A DNA stretch of 64,000 nt from Flavobacterium psychrophilum DSM 3660 = ATCC 49418 (GCF_002217405.1 NZ_MUHE01000011.1:39480-103479); one strand, 5' to 3'; shown: positions 35,101 to 44,668, counted from the first letter of the stretch. The notes: a model not told the origin generated them from the sequence alone. A program made the numbers and translations.

Positions 35101-36732
35101 ATGAAAAATACCCTGTTTTTTTTATTATTTACAAATATCCTCACAGCACAACTAACTGTTCCCAAAGAAAAATTTACACATCGTGATAGCCTTCAAGGCG
35201 GTTTTAGAGCAGAAAGAACTTGTTTCGATGTGCAACGCTATGATTTGAATATTAAAGTTAATCCAACAGAAAAATTTATAATTGGTTATAACGACATTAC
35301 ATTCAAAGTTGTTGAAAATACAAATAAAATACAAATCGATTTATTCGAAAACATGCAAGTAGATAGTATTATTTTTAATCACAAAAAACTCAATTATAAG
35401 CGGGATAATTTAGCCGTTTTTATTACTTTCAACGAAAGTTTAAAAACAGGAAATCAAGAAAAAATTCGATTTTATTATTCAGGAAATCCTACTATCGCAA
35501 AACGTGCTCCTTGGGACGGCGGTTTTGTATTTACAAATGACAAACAAGGAAAAACTTGGATAGGAGTTGCTTGTCAAGGTTTTGGTGCAAGTTGTTGGTA
35601 TCCCGTAAAAGATTCTCAAAGCGACGAACCAAACTTGGGAGCAACTATAAAAGTGGCTGTTCCTAACGGATTAATGAATGTTTCTAACGGAAGATTATTA
35701 GGTTCTGAAGATCTAAAAAATGGTTATACACGCTGGGATTGGGAAGTAAAAAATCCTATTAACACTTATGATATTACCCTAAATATTGGAGATTATATAC
35801 ACTTTGGAGAAAAATACAAAGGACTAGATTTAGATTATTATGTTTTGAGAGAAAATGAAGAAAAAGCTCGCAAACAGTTTGAAGAAGTAAAACCAATGAT
35901 GGATTGTTTTCAGTCTAAATTTGGAGAATATCCTTTTACTACCGATGGATATAAGCTTGTTGAAACCCCTTATTTAGGAATGGAACACCAAAGTGCTGTT
36001 GCCTACGGAAATCATTATAATAATGGGTATTTGGGTAAAGATTTATCCAGAACAGGAATGGGAATGCTCTTCGATTTTATTATCATTCACGAATCAGGTC
36101 ACGAATGGTTTGGCAACAGTATAACCGCTAGAGATATTGCTGATATGTGGATTCATGAAGGATTTACTTGCTATACCGAAACAGTATTTTTAGAGTGCCA
36201 GTATGGCTATGAAAAATCACAAATTTATATTAATGGATTAAAAGATAACGTAAATAATGACCAACCAATAATTGGACATTACGGCGTAAATAAAGAAGGT
36301 TCTGGCGATATGTATTACAAAGGGGCATTAATGCTAAATACCATAAGAAGTATTATAAATGATGATTCAAAATGGTGGGCACTCTTGCTAAAATATTCCA
36401 AGACATATCGCCATCAAATTATTGATACTAAAACAGTAATAGATTTTTTTAATCAAGAAGCAGGACTCAATCTTACGCCAGTTTTTAATCAATACCTTAG
36501 GTATGTTTCTATTCCTAGATTAGAATTTAGACATAGCGGAACAAAAAACCAGTTCGAATACGCTTGGAAAACTAATGAACCCAATTTCGAAATGCCAATA
36601 GACCTTATTTTTAAAAATAAAAAAACAAGACTAATAGGTACTAACAAATGGCAAAAAGTACCATTTAAAATGAAAAATGTTTTAGAAATTGAAGTGGTAA
36701 AGAATAAATTTTATATTACAACTAATTTATAA
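35101..36732 (+). CDS. Secreted M1 family metallopeptidase
   Basis: A 543-residue M1 aminopeptidase-type protein with a signal peptide (TLFFLLFTNILTAQ). The zinc site HESGHEWFGN puts H330, E331 and H334, and the third ligand is E353 in HEGFTCYTE, exactly 19 residues after H334. The substrate-binding LGMEHQSAVAYGN replaces the usual GAMEN (GMEH). The protein ends after the catalytic and middle domains without the large C-terminal helical domain of PepN. It forms an operon with the S41 peptidase. Confidence 0.9.
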   Translation: MKNTLFFLLFTNILTAQLTVPKEKFTHRDSLQGGFRAERTCFDVQRYDLNIKVNPTEKFIIGYNDITFKVVENTNKIQIDLFENMQVDSIIFNHKKLNYKRDNLAVFITFNESLKTGNQEKIRFYYSGNPTIAKRAPWDGGFVFTNDKQGKTWIGVACQGFGASCWYPVKDSQSDEPNLGATIKVAVPNGLMNVSNGRLLGSEDLKNGYTRWDWEVKNPINTYDITLNIGDYIHFGEKYKGLDLDYYVLRENEEKARKQFEEVKPMMDCFQSKFGEYPFTTDGYKLVETPYLGMEHQSAVAYGNHYNNGYLGKDLSRTGMGMLFDFIIIHESGHEWFGNSITARDIADMWIHEGFTCYTETVFLECQYGYEKSQIYINGLKDNVNNDQPIIGHYGVNKEGSGDMYYKGALMLNTIRSIINDDSKWWALLLKYSKTYRHQIIDTKTVIDFFNQEAGLNLTPVFNQYLRYVSIPRLEFRHSGTKNQFEYAWKTNEPNFEMPIDLIFKNKKTRLIGTNKWQKVPFKMKNVLEIEVVKNKFYITTNL

Positions 36733-36741
36733 AACACTGCT

Positions 36742-36749
36742 TAATTTTG
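36742..36749 (+). promoter_or_regulatory. Probable -7 box of the AraC gene at 36811
   Basis: TAATTTTG matches TAnnTTTG. It is immediately downstream of the M1 peptidase stop and about 61 bases before the AraC ATG. Confidence 0.4.
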
Positions 36750-36810
36750 TAATAAAAAGCATTTTAATATTGTGCATTTTACAAGAAACACTTCGAGATT
36801 CTATTTTTAA

Positions 36811-37653
36811 ATGAAAGAAGAAATATATAGCTTGCCTGATGATTTTTTTAACGGAAATATTACCGATATAAATTATTATTTTTACACAACCGACCAATCT
36901 ACACAAAATAACAAAGTACAATTTAACCAAAATGTATTGTGTTTTATGCAAGAAGGCCACAAAGAAGTCATAAATAGAGTAACAAAAACGTATATAAATA
37001 ATGACTCTGTTTTTTTACTTAAAGCAGGAAATGTTTTAATGACAGAAAAAATTACAATTGAAAAAAAGTACCAAAGCACACTACTTTTTTTCTCCGATAA
37101 TTATTTAATTCGGTTTTTAGCAAAAAATTTAATAATATTACCAAAAAATCCTGTTGAAAATAATATAATTTATTTCCTTAAAGATGATTATGTTTTAAAT
37201 TATGAAAAATCATTATCTTTATTAAAAGGAAGTTTATCTAAAAATAAAAATTTGCTCGATGCTAAAATAGAAGAAATTTTATTATACCTTTTTCAAAAAA
37301 ATCCAATTTTATTAAGTGATTTTTTTCGAACCATATTAAACCAAAATAAAGACATTCCTTTTCTAAAAATAATTCAAGAGCAATCAGACAAACATTTAAC
37401 TATAGATGAACTTTCATTTTTATGTAATATGAGTAAATCTACTTTTAAACGTAAATTTTTCGAACTATTTCACACAACTCCAAAACAATATTTTATAGAA
37501 CAACGAATGCTAAAAGCAGCTTCGCTTCTTCAAGAAAATAATCGTCCAACAGAGATTTACAATGATTTGGGCTACGAAAATTTATCTGCATTTAGTACAG
37601 AATTTAAAAAATATTTTGGTGTTTCGCCAAAAAACTATAACACAAAAAGTTGA
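36811..37653 (+). CDS. AraC family transcriptional regulator
   Basis: A 280-residue soluble AraC protein. Residues 1-130 are a diverged ligand domain; the C-terminal DNA-binding domain has FLKIIQEQSDKHLTIDELSFLCNMSKSTFKRKFFELF (first HTH, about 188-225) and EIYNDLGYENLSAFSTEFKKYFGVSPKNY (second HTH). It lies directly upstream of the YbhB gene, with AACTCTAAC-type repeats in the gap, so it may control that gene. Confidence 0.87.
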   Translation: MKEEIYSLPDDFFNGNITDINYYFYTTDQSTQNNKVQFNQNVLCFMQEGHKEVINRVTKTYINNDSVFLLKAGNVLMTEKITIEKKYQSTLLFFSDNYLIRFLAKNLIILPKNPVENNIIYFLKDDYVLNYEKSLSLLKGSLSKNKNLLDAKIEEILLYLFQKNPILLSDFFRTILNQNKDIPFLKIIQEQSDKHLTIDELSFLCNMSKSTFKRKFFELFHTTPKQYFIEQRMLKAASLLQENNRPTEIYNDLGYENLSAFSTEFKKYFGVSPKNYNTKS

Positions 37654-37673
37654 ACTCTTAGCATAACTTTTTG

Positions 37674-37717
37674 AACTAACAACTCTAACAACTCTAATTC
37701 GTTTTATATTAATTTTG
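37674..37717 (+). promoter_or_regulatory. Direct repeats and -7 box ahead of the YbhB gene
   Basis: AACTAAC, AACTCTAAC and AACTCTAA follow each other at 37674-37697, and TAATTTTG (a TAnnTTTG match) lies at 37710-37717, 22 bases before the YbhB ATG. The repeats sit over the expected -33 region and could be a binding site for the AraC protein encoded just upstream; this is inference. Confidence 0.45.
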
Positions 37718-37738
37718 CCTTATTAAAATCTATACAAT

Positions 37739-38278
37739 ATGAAAAATATTTTTTTATCGTTATCAATGCTCTTTTGCATTTATACTAACGCACAAACTTT
37801 TACATTAAAAAGTAACGACATTGGTGGTCAAGCGACTAACAAACAAGTTTTTAGTGGTTTTGGCTGTACAGGAGGAAATACTTCTCCAGAATTATCATGG
37901 TCAAACGCACCCGTAGGAACAAAAAGTTTTGCGGTAACTATGTATGATCCAGATGCTCCTACAGGAAGCGGATGGTGGCATTGGGTTGTTTTTGATATTC
38001 CAGAAAACGAAATGCAATTAAAACAAAATGCAGGAAATTTAACTTTAGATCTTGCCCCAAAAGGGAGTGTACAAAGCCTTACCGATTTTGGAAAAGCTGG
38101 CTATGGTGGCCCTTGTCCTCCAGAAGGTCACGGTTTTCATCAATACATAATTACTGTTTACGCCTTAAAAACTAAAATGCTTGGTCTAGACAAAAATGCA
38201 AATCCTGCACTAGTTGGCTATTATTTAAATGGCAATACGATAGAAAAAGCTTCGATAGTTGCTTATTACAAACGATAA
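37739..38278 (+). CDS. YbhB/YbcL family PEBP (Raf kinase inhibitor-like) protein
   Basis: A 179-residue secreted protein of the phosphatidylethanolamine-binding superfamily. It has a signal peptide (KNIFLSLSMLFCIYTNAQ). The family signatures are DPDAPTGSGWWHWVVFDIP (D-P-D-x-P and the ligand-pocket HWV) and YGGPCPPEGHGFHQYIITVYAL. Bacterial members are of unclear biochemical role. The AraC gene lies immediately upstream. Confidence 0.9.
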   Translation: MKNIFLSLSMLFCIYTNAQTFTLKSNDIGGQATNKQVFSGFGCTGGNTSPELSWSNAPVGTKSFAVTMYDPDAPTGSGWWHWVVFDIPENEMQLKQNAGNLTLDLAPKGSVQSLTDFGKAGYGGPCPPEGHGFHQYIITVYALKTKMLGLDKNANPALVGYYLNGNTIEKASIVAYYKR

Positions 38279-38287
38279 ACTAATAAA

Positions 38288-38519
38288 ATGGAAGCAATTA
38301 GTTCCCAACAATTCATTAATTACCGCAACTCCTGAAGAAGGAAGGCAATTAGCCGTAAAACTTTCAAGACTTATAATTAAAGCTACTCAACCAGATGCTA
38401 GTATAAGAGAAAAATTGCGTCCTATTTATTCTGAAGATGCTACAATGCTAATTCTTATTGGGCAAACTGTTGCCACAGAATTTGCTACAATAGCCGCAGC
38501 AAATAATTATTGGAAATAA
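38288..38519 (+). pseudogene. Small conserved-looking gene with apparent frameshift
   Basis: An ATG at 38288 starts a 15-codon reading (MEAISSQQFINYRNS) that hits TGA at 38333. The other frame continues directly with TPEEGRQLAVKLSRLII and runs to 38519, ending in AAANNYWK. Joined, the two parts give a soluble protein of about 77 residues; the long frame alone has only a TTG start at 38259 that overlaps the YbhB gene. A single-base loss near 38325-38335 is therefore suspected. The family was not recognised. Confidence 0.5.
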
Positions 38520-38598
38520 AAAAAGAATAAAAACCTTTATTTACAATAAGTTAAACGCTTTATTTTAAATACTAAAAGTTTCCAAATTTGATAAATTT

Positions 38599-38647
38599 TT
38601 ACCGCACATTTTCAGATTATTAAAAAAAATCTGAAAACATGCGGTAA
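38599..38647. terminator. Hairpin terminator between convergent genes
   Basis: A 20-base stem with two mismatches (TTACCGCACATTTTCAGATT at 38599-38618 against AATCTGAAAACATGCGGTAA at 38628-38647) with a 9-base A-rich loop. It is followed on the plus strand by a T run and is preceded by A/T runs on the other side. It lies between the frameshifted gene and the convergent M1 peptidase and probably serves both. Confidence 0.8.
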
Positions 38648-38682
38648 TTTTTTATTTTTTTATACAAATGCAACAAGGAAAA

Positions 38683-40749
38683 TTATTCCTCTAGTAATTT
38701 TTCTAAATTAAGCCTCTCTTTATCTATAAGTTTTGGTAATAATTCTTCAAATAATTTTCTGAATCCTTCTTTTTTAATCATTCCTCGAATGGTTTCTTTT
38801 GCAAATTTTACAAATTGCCATTTATGATGAGTTGTTGCATTTGCTAACGATTGTAAAACTATTTCGTCTGACGGATTTATTTTAATTAAAACTTCTAAAG
38901 CATTTTGCCTAATCGAACTGTCAAAATTTGTACCCGCATAATTTACAATTTCGTTATAAAATTTAGTTTTTTTAGTTGGTTCATACTCTTTTGTTGCTAA
39001 AGCTAATGTGAGCCAAATTATGCGAAGATTTCTGTCATTATTTCCTTCCCAAATTTTTGCTTTTTCTAATAATATTGTACGGTTTTCAGGAAATTGTATC
39101 CACAAATTCTGTAAGGCTATTTCTCGTGTTGCATAAGATTTATCATCTAGCAAACTTTCGTATTCTGGTTTAAATTCTAAAGGAATTTTTGGCATTGTTT
39201 GCGCAATAGCTTGGCGAATATTTACATCGCCAGTTTTCATTGCAATTTGTATTAATTCCTTTTTTTCTTCAAAAGGAGTAGCGGCTAATTGATAAATTAC
39301 TTCTTCCTTTATTGGATAAAACAAATCTGATTTCAAAATAGCTTCAAACTGATTTTTCTTTTCTGCAAATGAAATATTTTCGTTTTTCTGTAAATCTAAA
39401 TATTGCTTTATAAATTTATTTTTACTTATAATAGCCATTGCTTCGGTAGTATTGAAACCTGATTTTTCTAACCAATTTTTCTTAAAATTAGCAGTATCAT
39501 AATTGGATATTTTTTTTATTTCAGCCAAAAAATCATCGGTAATTACATTCTTAAATTTGTAGTTATTTAAATAATTTTTTAGTGCTTTTTTGAAGTTTTT
39601 TTCTCCAATTCCTTCTCTTAAAATATGCAAAGCCCATGCTCCTTTTTTGTAGAAAGAAAGCGAACTGGCTTTTGCATTTAAGACTGGAATGGTATCGGTT
39701 TTACTAGCTTTTTTTAGTTCTTTAGCCATTTTTAGCAATTCGTAATTAAAATAATCCTTGCCAAAAATTTTCTTTTCTGCCAAAAGTGCATAATAGCTTG
39801 CAAAACCTTCTTGCAACCAATGATCTTTGCCAGATTTTGCTGTAATCATATTACCAAACCATTGGTGCGCTAGTTCATGTGCATTAATATTAATATAATT
39901 TCTATCATTAAAACCTATGGCATCAACTACAAAATCTTGCGAGAAAATAGTTGCCGATGTGTTTTCCATTCCGGCATATAAAAAATCATTTACAGGAACT
40001 TGTTTGTATATTTGCCAAGGGTACTTCACTCCTATTTCGGTTTCAAAAAAATCGAATATTTCCTTTGAATATTTGTAGGTTGGCTCGAATTTTTTTTTGT
40101 CTTCTAACTTTAAATATTGTGCCAAAGGAATTCTTGTTTTTGATTGTAAAACTTGTTTTTCAAATTTTCCAATAGCCAGCATTACAAGATAAGAAGACAT
40201 TGGTTTTTGCATAGAATAATTCCAGGTTTTAATGTTTCCCTTATTATTTGTAGTGGTATTAACCAGTTTTCCGTTAGAAAGTACTTCAAAATCATTTCTA
40301 AAATCGATACTTAAATTAAATATCAATTTTTCATTAACATCATCAAAACTTGGCAACCAATTGCTGGTATATTTTCCTTGTCCTTGTGTCCAGATTTGCA
40401 AATTTTCGTCTTGTCCTATAAAATATAAGGTTTGTTTTGGTGTTGCTTTATAATTAAAAGTTAAGATATTTTTTCCTATTTTAAAGCCTTCAAACAATTG
40501 TAATTCTTTGACTGTATTTTTAAATTTAACTTCATTTCCATTTATTTTTACCGATGAAAATTCTATTCGCTGGGCATCAATTTTTATAGTATCTATTGAA
40601 GATATTACAGTAAAATCATATTTTATGCTACCAGAAATAGACTTTTGTATAGCATTTGGATAAACCGAACCATTCATCGAAATAAAATCGACCTTTTGCG
40701 TTTGTTGGGCAAAAGAAAATACAGAAAATAAAAGGATAATATATTTCAT
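38683..40749 (-). CDS. M1 family aminopeptidase with HEAT-like C-terminal domain
   Basis: A 688-residue exported aminopeptidase. From the ATG at 40749 the signal peptide is YIILLFSVFSFAQ. The GMEN substrate motif is in YAGMENTSATIF; the zinc site HELAHQWFGN gives H291, E292 and H295, with E314 in HWLQEGFASYYALL. The C-terminal 250 residues are helical HEAT/armadillo-like repeats, as in larger M1 enzymes. A reading from 40770 begins with TTG; it is rejected because a TATTTTTG promoter box overlaps it. It probably trims N-terminal residues from peptides in the periplasm. Confidence 0.92.
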   Translation of the reverse strand: MKYIILLFSVFSFAQQTQKVDFISMNGSVYPNAIQKSISGSIKYDFTVISSIDTIKIDAQRIEFSSVKINGNEVKFKNTVKELQLFEGFKIGKNILTFNYKATPKQTLYFIGQDENLQIWTQGQGKYTSNWLPSFDDVNEKLIFNLSIDFRNDFEVLSNGKLVNTTTNNKGNIKTWNYSMQKPMSSYLVMLAIGKFEKQVLQSKTRIPLAQYLKLEDKKKFEPTYKYSKEIFDFFETEIGVKYPWQIYKQVPVNDFLYAGMENTSATIFSQDFVVDAIGFNDRNYININAHELAHQWFGNMITAKSGKDHWLQEGFASYYALLAEKKIFGKDYFNYELLKMAKELKKASKTDTIPVLNAKASSLSFYKKGAWALHILREGIGEKNFKKALKNYLNNYKFKNVITDDFLAEIKKISNYDTANFKKNWLEKSGFNTTEAMAIISKNKFIKQYLDLQKNENISFAEKKNQFEAILKSDLFYPIKEEVIYQLAATPFEEKKELIQIAMKTGDVNIRQAIAQTMPKIPLEFKPEYESLLDDKSYATREIALQNLWIQFPENRTILLEKAKIWEGNNDRNLRIIWLTLALATKEYEPTKKTKFYNEIVNYAGTNFDSSIRQNALEVLIKINPSDEIVLQSLANATTHHKWQFVKFAKETIRGMIKKEGFRKLFEELLPKLIDKERLNLEKLLEE

Positions 40750-40767
40750 AAAATTAAATCTAAAACC

Positions 40768-40775
40768 CAAAAATA
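40768..40775 (-). promoter_or_regulatory. Probable -7 box of the M1 aminopeptidase gene
   Basis: On the minus strand this reads TATTTTTG, a TAnnTTTG match, 18 bases before the ATG at 40749; it overlaps the alternative TTG start. Confidence 0.45.
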
Positions 40776-40823
40776 CAAAGTAATTTCTGACTTTTTAGTA
40801 AGTTTACACTCAAATAAAAAATT

Positions 40824-41558
40824 GTGAAAAAGAAAGCCATTTTTAATTGGAGTAGCGGAAAAGATTCTGCTCTAGCATTATATAAAACCTTGCAAGATAC
40901 AGAAATAGAAATTGTTTCGTTGCTTACAAGCGTTAATAAAAAACACAATCGCATCTCGATGCATGGTGTGCGTACCCAATTGTTAGTACAACAAGCCAAA
41001 AGTATTGGTTTACCGCTTCATATCATGGAAATTCCAGAAATGCCAAGCATGAACGATTATGAAGAGGTAATGCAAAAAACTCTAAAAAACTTTAAAGAAA
41101 AAGGAATATCACATTCTATTTTTGGGGATATTTTTCTAGAAGATTTGCGAAAATATAGAGAAAATAAATTAGCCGAAATGCAATTAGAAGCTATTTTTCC
41201 GTTATGGAAAATTCCTACCAAAGCGTTAATTCTGGAGTTTTTAGCTCTAGGTTTCAAAACCATTGTGGTTTGTGTTAATGAACGAAATCTTGATAAAAGT
41301 TTTGTGGGTCGAGTCATAGATGCTCAGTTTATTGCCGATTTGCCAGATGATGTAGATCTTTGTGGCGAGAACGGAGAGTTTCATACTTTTACTTTCGATG
41401 GTCCCATTTTTAAAAAACCAATCGATTTTGAAATAGGCGAAATTGTGTATAGAAAGTACGAAAAACCAAAACAAGAATCTTCTAATACCGCTTGCGATAC
41501 AAGTAGTTCCGATGCTTTCGATTTTGGGTTTTGGTATTGTGATTTGATTCCGAAATAG
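40824..41558 (+). CDS. Diphthine--ammonia ligase-like ATP pyrophosphatase
   Basis: A 244-residue member of the Dph6/MJ0570-related PP-loop ATPases. The N-terminal NWSSGKDSALALYKT is the SGGxDS-type ATP loop. HNRISMHGVR, LGFKTIVVCVN and CGENGEFHTFTFDGP are the family markers that follow, and the last is the best signature of the diphthine-ammonia-ligase group. Bacteria lack diphthamide, so the bacterial substrate is unknown. The start is a GTG at 40824. It is divergent from the M1 aminopeptidase. Confidence 0.88.
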   Translation: MKKKAIFNWSSGKDSALALYKTLQDTEIEIVSLLTSVNKKHNRISMHGVRTQLLVQQAKSIGLPLHIMEIPEMPSMNDYEEVMQKTLKNFKEKGISHSIFGDIFLEDLRKYRENKLAEMQLEAIFPLWKIPTKALILEFLALGFKTIVVCVNERNLDKSFVGRVIDAQFIADLPDDVDLCGENGEFHTFTFDGPIFKKPIDFEIGEIVYRKYEKPKQESSNTACDTSSSDAFDFGFWYCDLIPK

Positions 41559-41638
41559 AATATTAAACTGTTTTTTTTGCCACAAATTTTGACAGATTAA
41601 AATAAATAAAATTTATCTTCGCATTATTGAAATTGAAT

Positions 41639-43744
41639 ATGAATAACCTCTTCGAAACCCCAATAGAATACCTAAAAGGCGTGGGTCCACAACGCGGGGA
41701 TTTGTTGCGCAAAGAACTGGGGGTTTATAAATACGGCGATTTAATAAACTTTTATCCAAATAGGTATTTAGACCGAACCAAATATTATAAAATAAGTGAA
41801 CTGCAAAATTCTAGTGCCGAAGTTCAAATTATTGGTAAAGTAATTCATATAAAATTAGTCGAATTTGCCAAAGGAAAAAGCCGATTGGTAGCCACTTTTA
41901 TCGATGATACTGGCCAAATGGAATTGGTTTGGTTTCAAGGTCAAAAATGGGTTAAAGAAAGTTTAAAACTTAATGTGGTTTATGTTATTTTTGGAAAAAC
42001 GACTTCCTTCAACAATACCTTCAACATGGCACATCCAGAAATGGAATTGCTAAGCGAACATGAGCAAAGCATCCGTTTGGCGATGCAACCCGTGTATCCA
42101 AGTACCGAAAAACTGACCAATAGAGGCATTTCGAACAAGGTTGTAAATAAAATGATGCAACAATTATTCTCGGAAACACATACTTTGTTTTCAGAAACAT
42201 TACCCATTTATTTAATCGAAGAATTAAAGCTAATTTCTAAAAAAGAGGCTTTAATAAATATTCATTTTCCAAAAAATGCAGAAGCTTTGGCGAAAGCCCA
42301 ATTTCGATTAAAATTTGAAGAATTGTTCTTTATTCAATTACAATTAATCACTAAAAATTTAATTAGAAAACACAAAATAAAAGGTTTTCCTTTCGATAAA
42401 GTAGGAAACTATTTTACTGAATTTTTCAATAATCATTTACCTTTCAATTTAACAAATGCTCAAAAAAGAGTACTCAAAGAGATTAGAAATGACATGGGAA
42501 ATCCTGCTCAAATGAACCGATTATTGCAAGGCGACGTAGGGTCAGGAAAAACAATTGTTGCTTTTATGAGCATGCTTTTGGCTTTAGACAATGGTTTTCA
42601 AGCTTGTTTAATGGCACCTACAGAAATTTTAGCAAACCAACATTTTATTGGGTTATTAGAATTATCTAAACCACTTAATATCAATATAAAAATACTAACT
42701 GGCTCTAGTAATACTAAAGCTAGAAAAATAATTCATGAAGAACTCGAAAACGGAAGTTTACACATTCTAATTGGTACACATGCTTTATTAGAAGATAAAG
42801 TACAATTTAAAAATTTAGGCCTGGCAATTATCGATGAGCAACATCGTTTTGGTGTAGAACAACGCTCTAAATTATGGAAAAAAAACACCATTCCTCCGCA
42901 CGTTTTAGTCATGACTGCTACGCCAATTCCTAGAACTTTAGCCATGAGTTTGTATGGCGATTTAGATATTTCGGTAATTGATGAGTTACCACCAGGCAGA
43001 AAGCCTATTAAAACAGTACATCGGTTTGATTCCAACCGATTAAAAGTTTGGCATTTTATTCGTGAAGAAATCGAAAAAGGGCGCCAGATATACATCGTTT
43101 ATCCATTAATACAAGAATCTGAAAAAATGGATTTTAAAGATTTGATGGATGGTTATGAAAGTCTTTCTCGTGATTTTCCACTTCCAAAATATGCTATTTC
43201 TATCCTTCACGGAAAAATGAAACCAGCCGATAAGGAAGCCGAAATGAAACGCTTTTCCGATGGAAAAACTAACATTATGGTGGCTACAACAGTTATAGAA
43301 GTAGGTGTAAATGTGCCTAATGCCAGCGTAATGATTATAGAAAGTGCCGAACGTTTTGGGCTCTCGCAATTGCATCAGTTGCGTGGTCGTGTAGGCCGTG
43401 GTGCCGACCAAAGTTATTGCATCTTAATGACTTCACACAAAATAGGTGAAGATTCTAAAACCAGAATGGAAACCATGGTGGCAACCAATGATGGTTTCGA
43501 AATTGCCGAAGTAGATCTAAAACTTCGTGGTCCCGGAGATATTATGGGCAAGCAACAAAGTGGCGTTTTAAATCTTCAAATTGCCGACTTAGTGCGTGAT
43601 AAAGACATATTATTACTCGCTCGAAATTATGCCCTAAAACTATTAAAAGATGATGCTCCTATGGAAAAACCAGAACATCAAACCCTAAGGAAGGTATTTA
43701 TAGAAATTTCTAAGAAAAAGAATATTTGGAATTACATTAGCTAA
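41639..43744 (+). CDS. recG: ATP-dependent DNA helicase RecG
   Basis: RecG reverses stalled replication forks and unwinds branched DNA. From the ATG at 41639 it is 701 residues. The N-terminal wedge/OB domain is at about 1-250. Helicase motifs are RLLQGDVGSGKTIVAFMS (Walker A), AIIDEQHRFGVEQR (DExH), MTATPIPRTLAMS and the motif VI QLHQLRGRVGRGADQSYC. The DLKLRGPGDIMGKQQSG block is the RecG-specific C-terminal signature. A start at a TTG (41627) is possible but the ATG is preferred; a near-match promoter box TATCTTCG is at 41614-41621. Confidence 0.96.
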   Translation: MNNLFETPIEYLKGVGPQRGDLLRKELGVYKYGDLINFYPNRYLDRTKYYKISELQNSSAEVQIIGKVIHIKLVEFAKGKSRLVATFIDDTGQMELVWFQGQKWVKESLKLNVVYVIFGKTTSFNNTFNMAHPEMELLSEHEQSIRLAMQPVYPSTEKLTNRGISNKVVNKMMQQLFSETHTLFSETLPIYLIEELKLISKKEALINIHFPKNAEALAKAQFRLKFEELFFIQLQLITKNLIRKHKIKGFPFDKVGNYFTEFFNNHLPFNLTNAQKRVLKEIRNDMGNPAQMNRLLQGDVGSGKTIVAFMSMLLALDNGFQACLMAPTEILANQHFIGLLELSKPLNINIKILTGSSNTKARKIIHEELENGSLHILIGTHALLEDKVQFKNLGLAIIDEQHRFGVEQRSKLWKKNTIPPHVLVMTATPIPRTLAMSLYGDLDISVIDELPPGRKPIKTVHRFDSNRLKVWHFIREEIEKGRQIYIVYPLIQESEKMDFKDLMDGYESLSRDFPLPKYAISILHGKMKPADKEAEMKRFSDGKTNIMVATTVIEVGVNVPNASVMIIESAERFGLSQLHQLRGRVGRGADQSYCILMTSHKIGEDSKTRMETMVATNDGFEIAEVDLKLRGPGDIMGKQQSGVLNLQIADLVRDKDILLLARNYALKLLKDDAPMEKPEHQTLRKVFIEISKKKNIWNYIS

Positions 43745-43785
43745 AAAAAAACTGCTCCATTTTAATTAATGGAGCAGTTTTTTTT
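43743..43785. terminator. Bidirectional rho-independent terminator
   Basis: A 10-base stem (CTGCTCCATT at 43752-43761 and AATGGAGCAG at 43768-43777) with a 6-base loop is flanked by nine A on the left and eight T on the right. It terminates recG on the plus strand and the convergent DUF2911 gene on the minus strand. Confidence 0.9.
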
Positions 43786-43802
43786 AACCAATTTTAATAT
43801 TC

Positions 43803-44648
43803 TTATTTCTTAGACCAATCAGCAATACTATCCTGATTCATTTTTACATAATCTTCATTTTTTGCGGCTTGTGCTCCTGCCAATGATGATTTTGCTGTTT
43901 CAATAGCCCCTTTTTTATCCCCTAATTTTGCTTGTATTTGAGATTTTAAACGTGTGTACCAATATGGTTTTTTGTCATTCAAATCGTATGCTTTGTTTAC
44001 ATAACTCAGTGCTTTATTCAAATCTCCATTAGATTGAAAAAAGTATTGTGCAGATGAGTAATAATCCGCTGCCGAAGGACCTGAAAGTGTTTTATCTATG
44101 CTAGACATGGTTAGTTTTTGTGTAGGAACTTCTATTTTTAGAGGTACAATTGTTTTTTCCCAAGAAATTTCAAGATTTGCAAAATTACTATCGGTATTGT
44201 TTATTCCAATTGTAAATGTTTCTACATTTCTGGCTAAAATTTCTGGCTTTGCATTTACTTTTAGTACAATTTTAGATTCGTCCCAAACTTCTGGATTTCC
44301 CCAATTATTAGTATCTGAATAAAAAATAACTTCCCAAATATCAGGTTTTGGAATCGTATAAATTGCATATTTTCCTTGTTTTAGTGGCGATCCATTTATA
44401 ACAACATCATCTGTAAAAGTAATTGTTGTGTTTTCATTTGCTCCAGTTCTCCAAACTTTATCAAAAGGAACCAATCCTCCAAAAACAACCCTACCTTTTG
44501 CACTTGGTCTGTGGTATTCTATATCAATATCAGTTAATCCAACCGTTTGTATTAGTGTCGATTTCGGACTCATTTGCGGCAGTTTTACCTGAGCTTCAAT
44601 CGTGTATGAAGCAATCATAAAAATTAAGGCAACAATTATTTTATACAT
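43803..44648 (-). CDS. DUF2911 domain secreted protein
   Basis: A 281-residue protein with a signal peptide (IIVALIFMIASYTIEAQ). Residues about 30-180 are DUF2911: the RVVFGGLVPFDKVWRTGANENTTITF stretch is the family signature, and KQGKYAIYTIPKPDIWEVIFY follows. The remainder has a TPR-like helical tail (ALSYVNKAYDLNDKKPYWYTRLKSQ). Function is unknown, but the family is common in Bacteroidota as exported proteins. It has a well placed TATCTTTG promoter box. Confidence 0.92.
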   Translation of the reverse strand: MYKIIVALIFMIASYTIEAQVKLPQMSPKSTLIQTVGLTDIDIEYHRPSAKGRVVFGGLVPFDKVWRTGANENTTITFTDDVVINGSPLKQGKYAIYTIPKPDIWEVIFYSDTNNWGNPEVWDESKIVLKVNAKPEILARNVETFTIGINNTDSNFANLEISWEKTIVPLKIEVPTQKLTMSSIDKTLSGPSAADYYSSAQYFFQSNGDLNKALSYVNKAYDLNDKKPYWYTRLKSQIQAKLGDKKGAIETAKSSLAGAQAAKNEDYVKMNQDSIADWSKK

Positions 44649-44668
44649 TTTTTAAAATTTTATTTATT

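Noticed and set aside
40747-40770. TTG start at 40770 for the M1 aminopeptidase
   Set aside because: The region carries a TATTTTTG promoter box at 40768-40775, so transcription must begin downstream; the ATG at 40749 leads straight into a signal peptide.
41574-41620. Second copy of the CCACAAATT repeat seen at 16443-16497
   Set aside because: Only one arm (GCCACAAATTTTGACAG) is present, without the matching other arm, so it cannot be told from chance AT-rich sequence.
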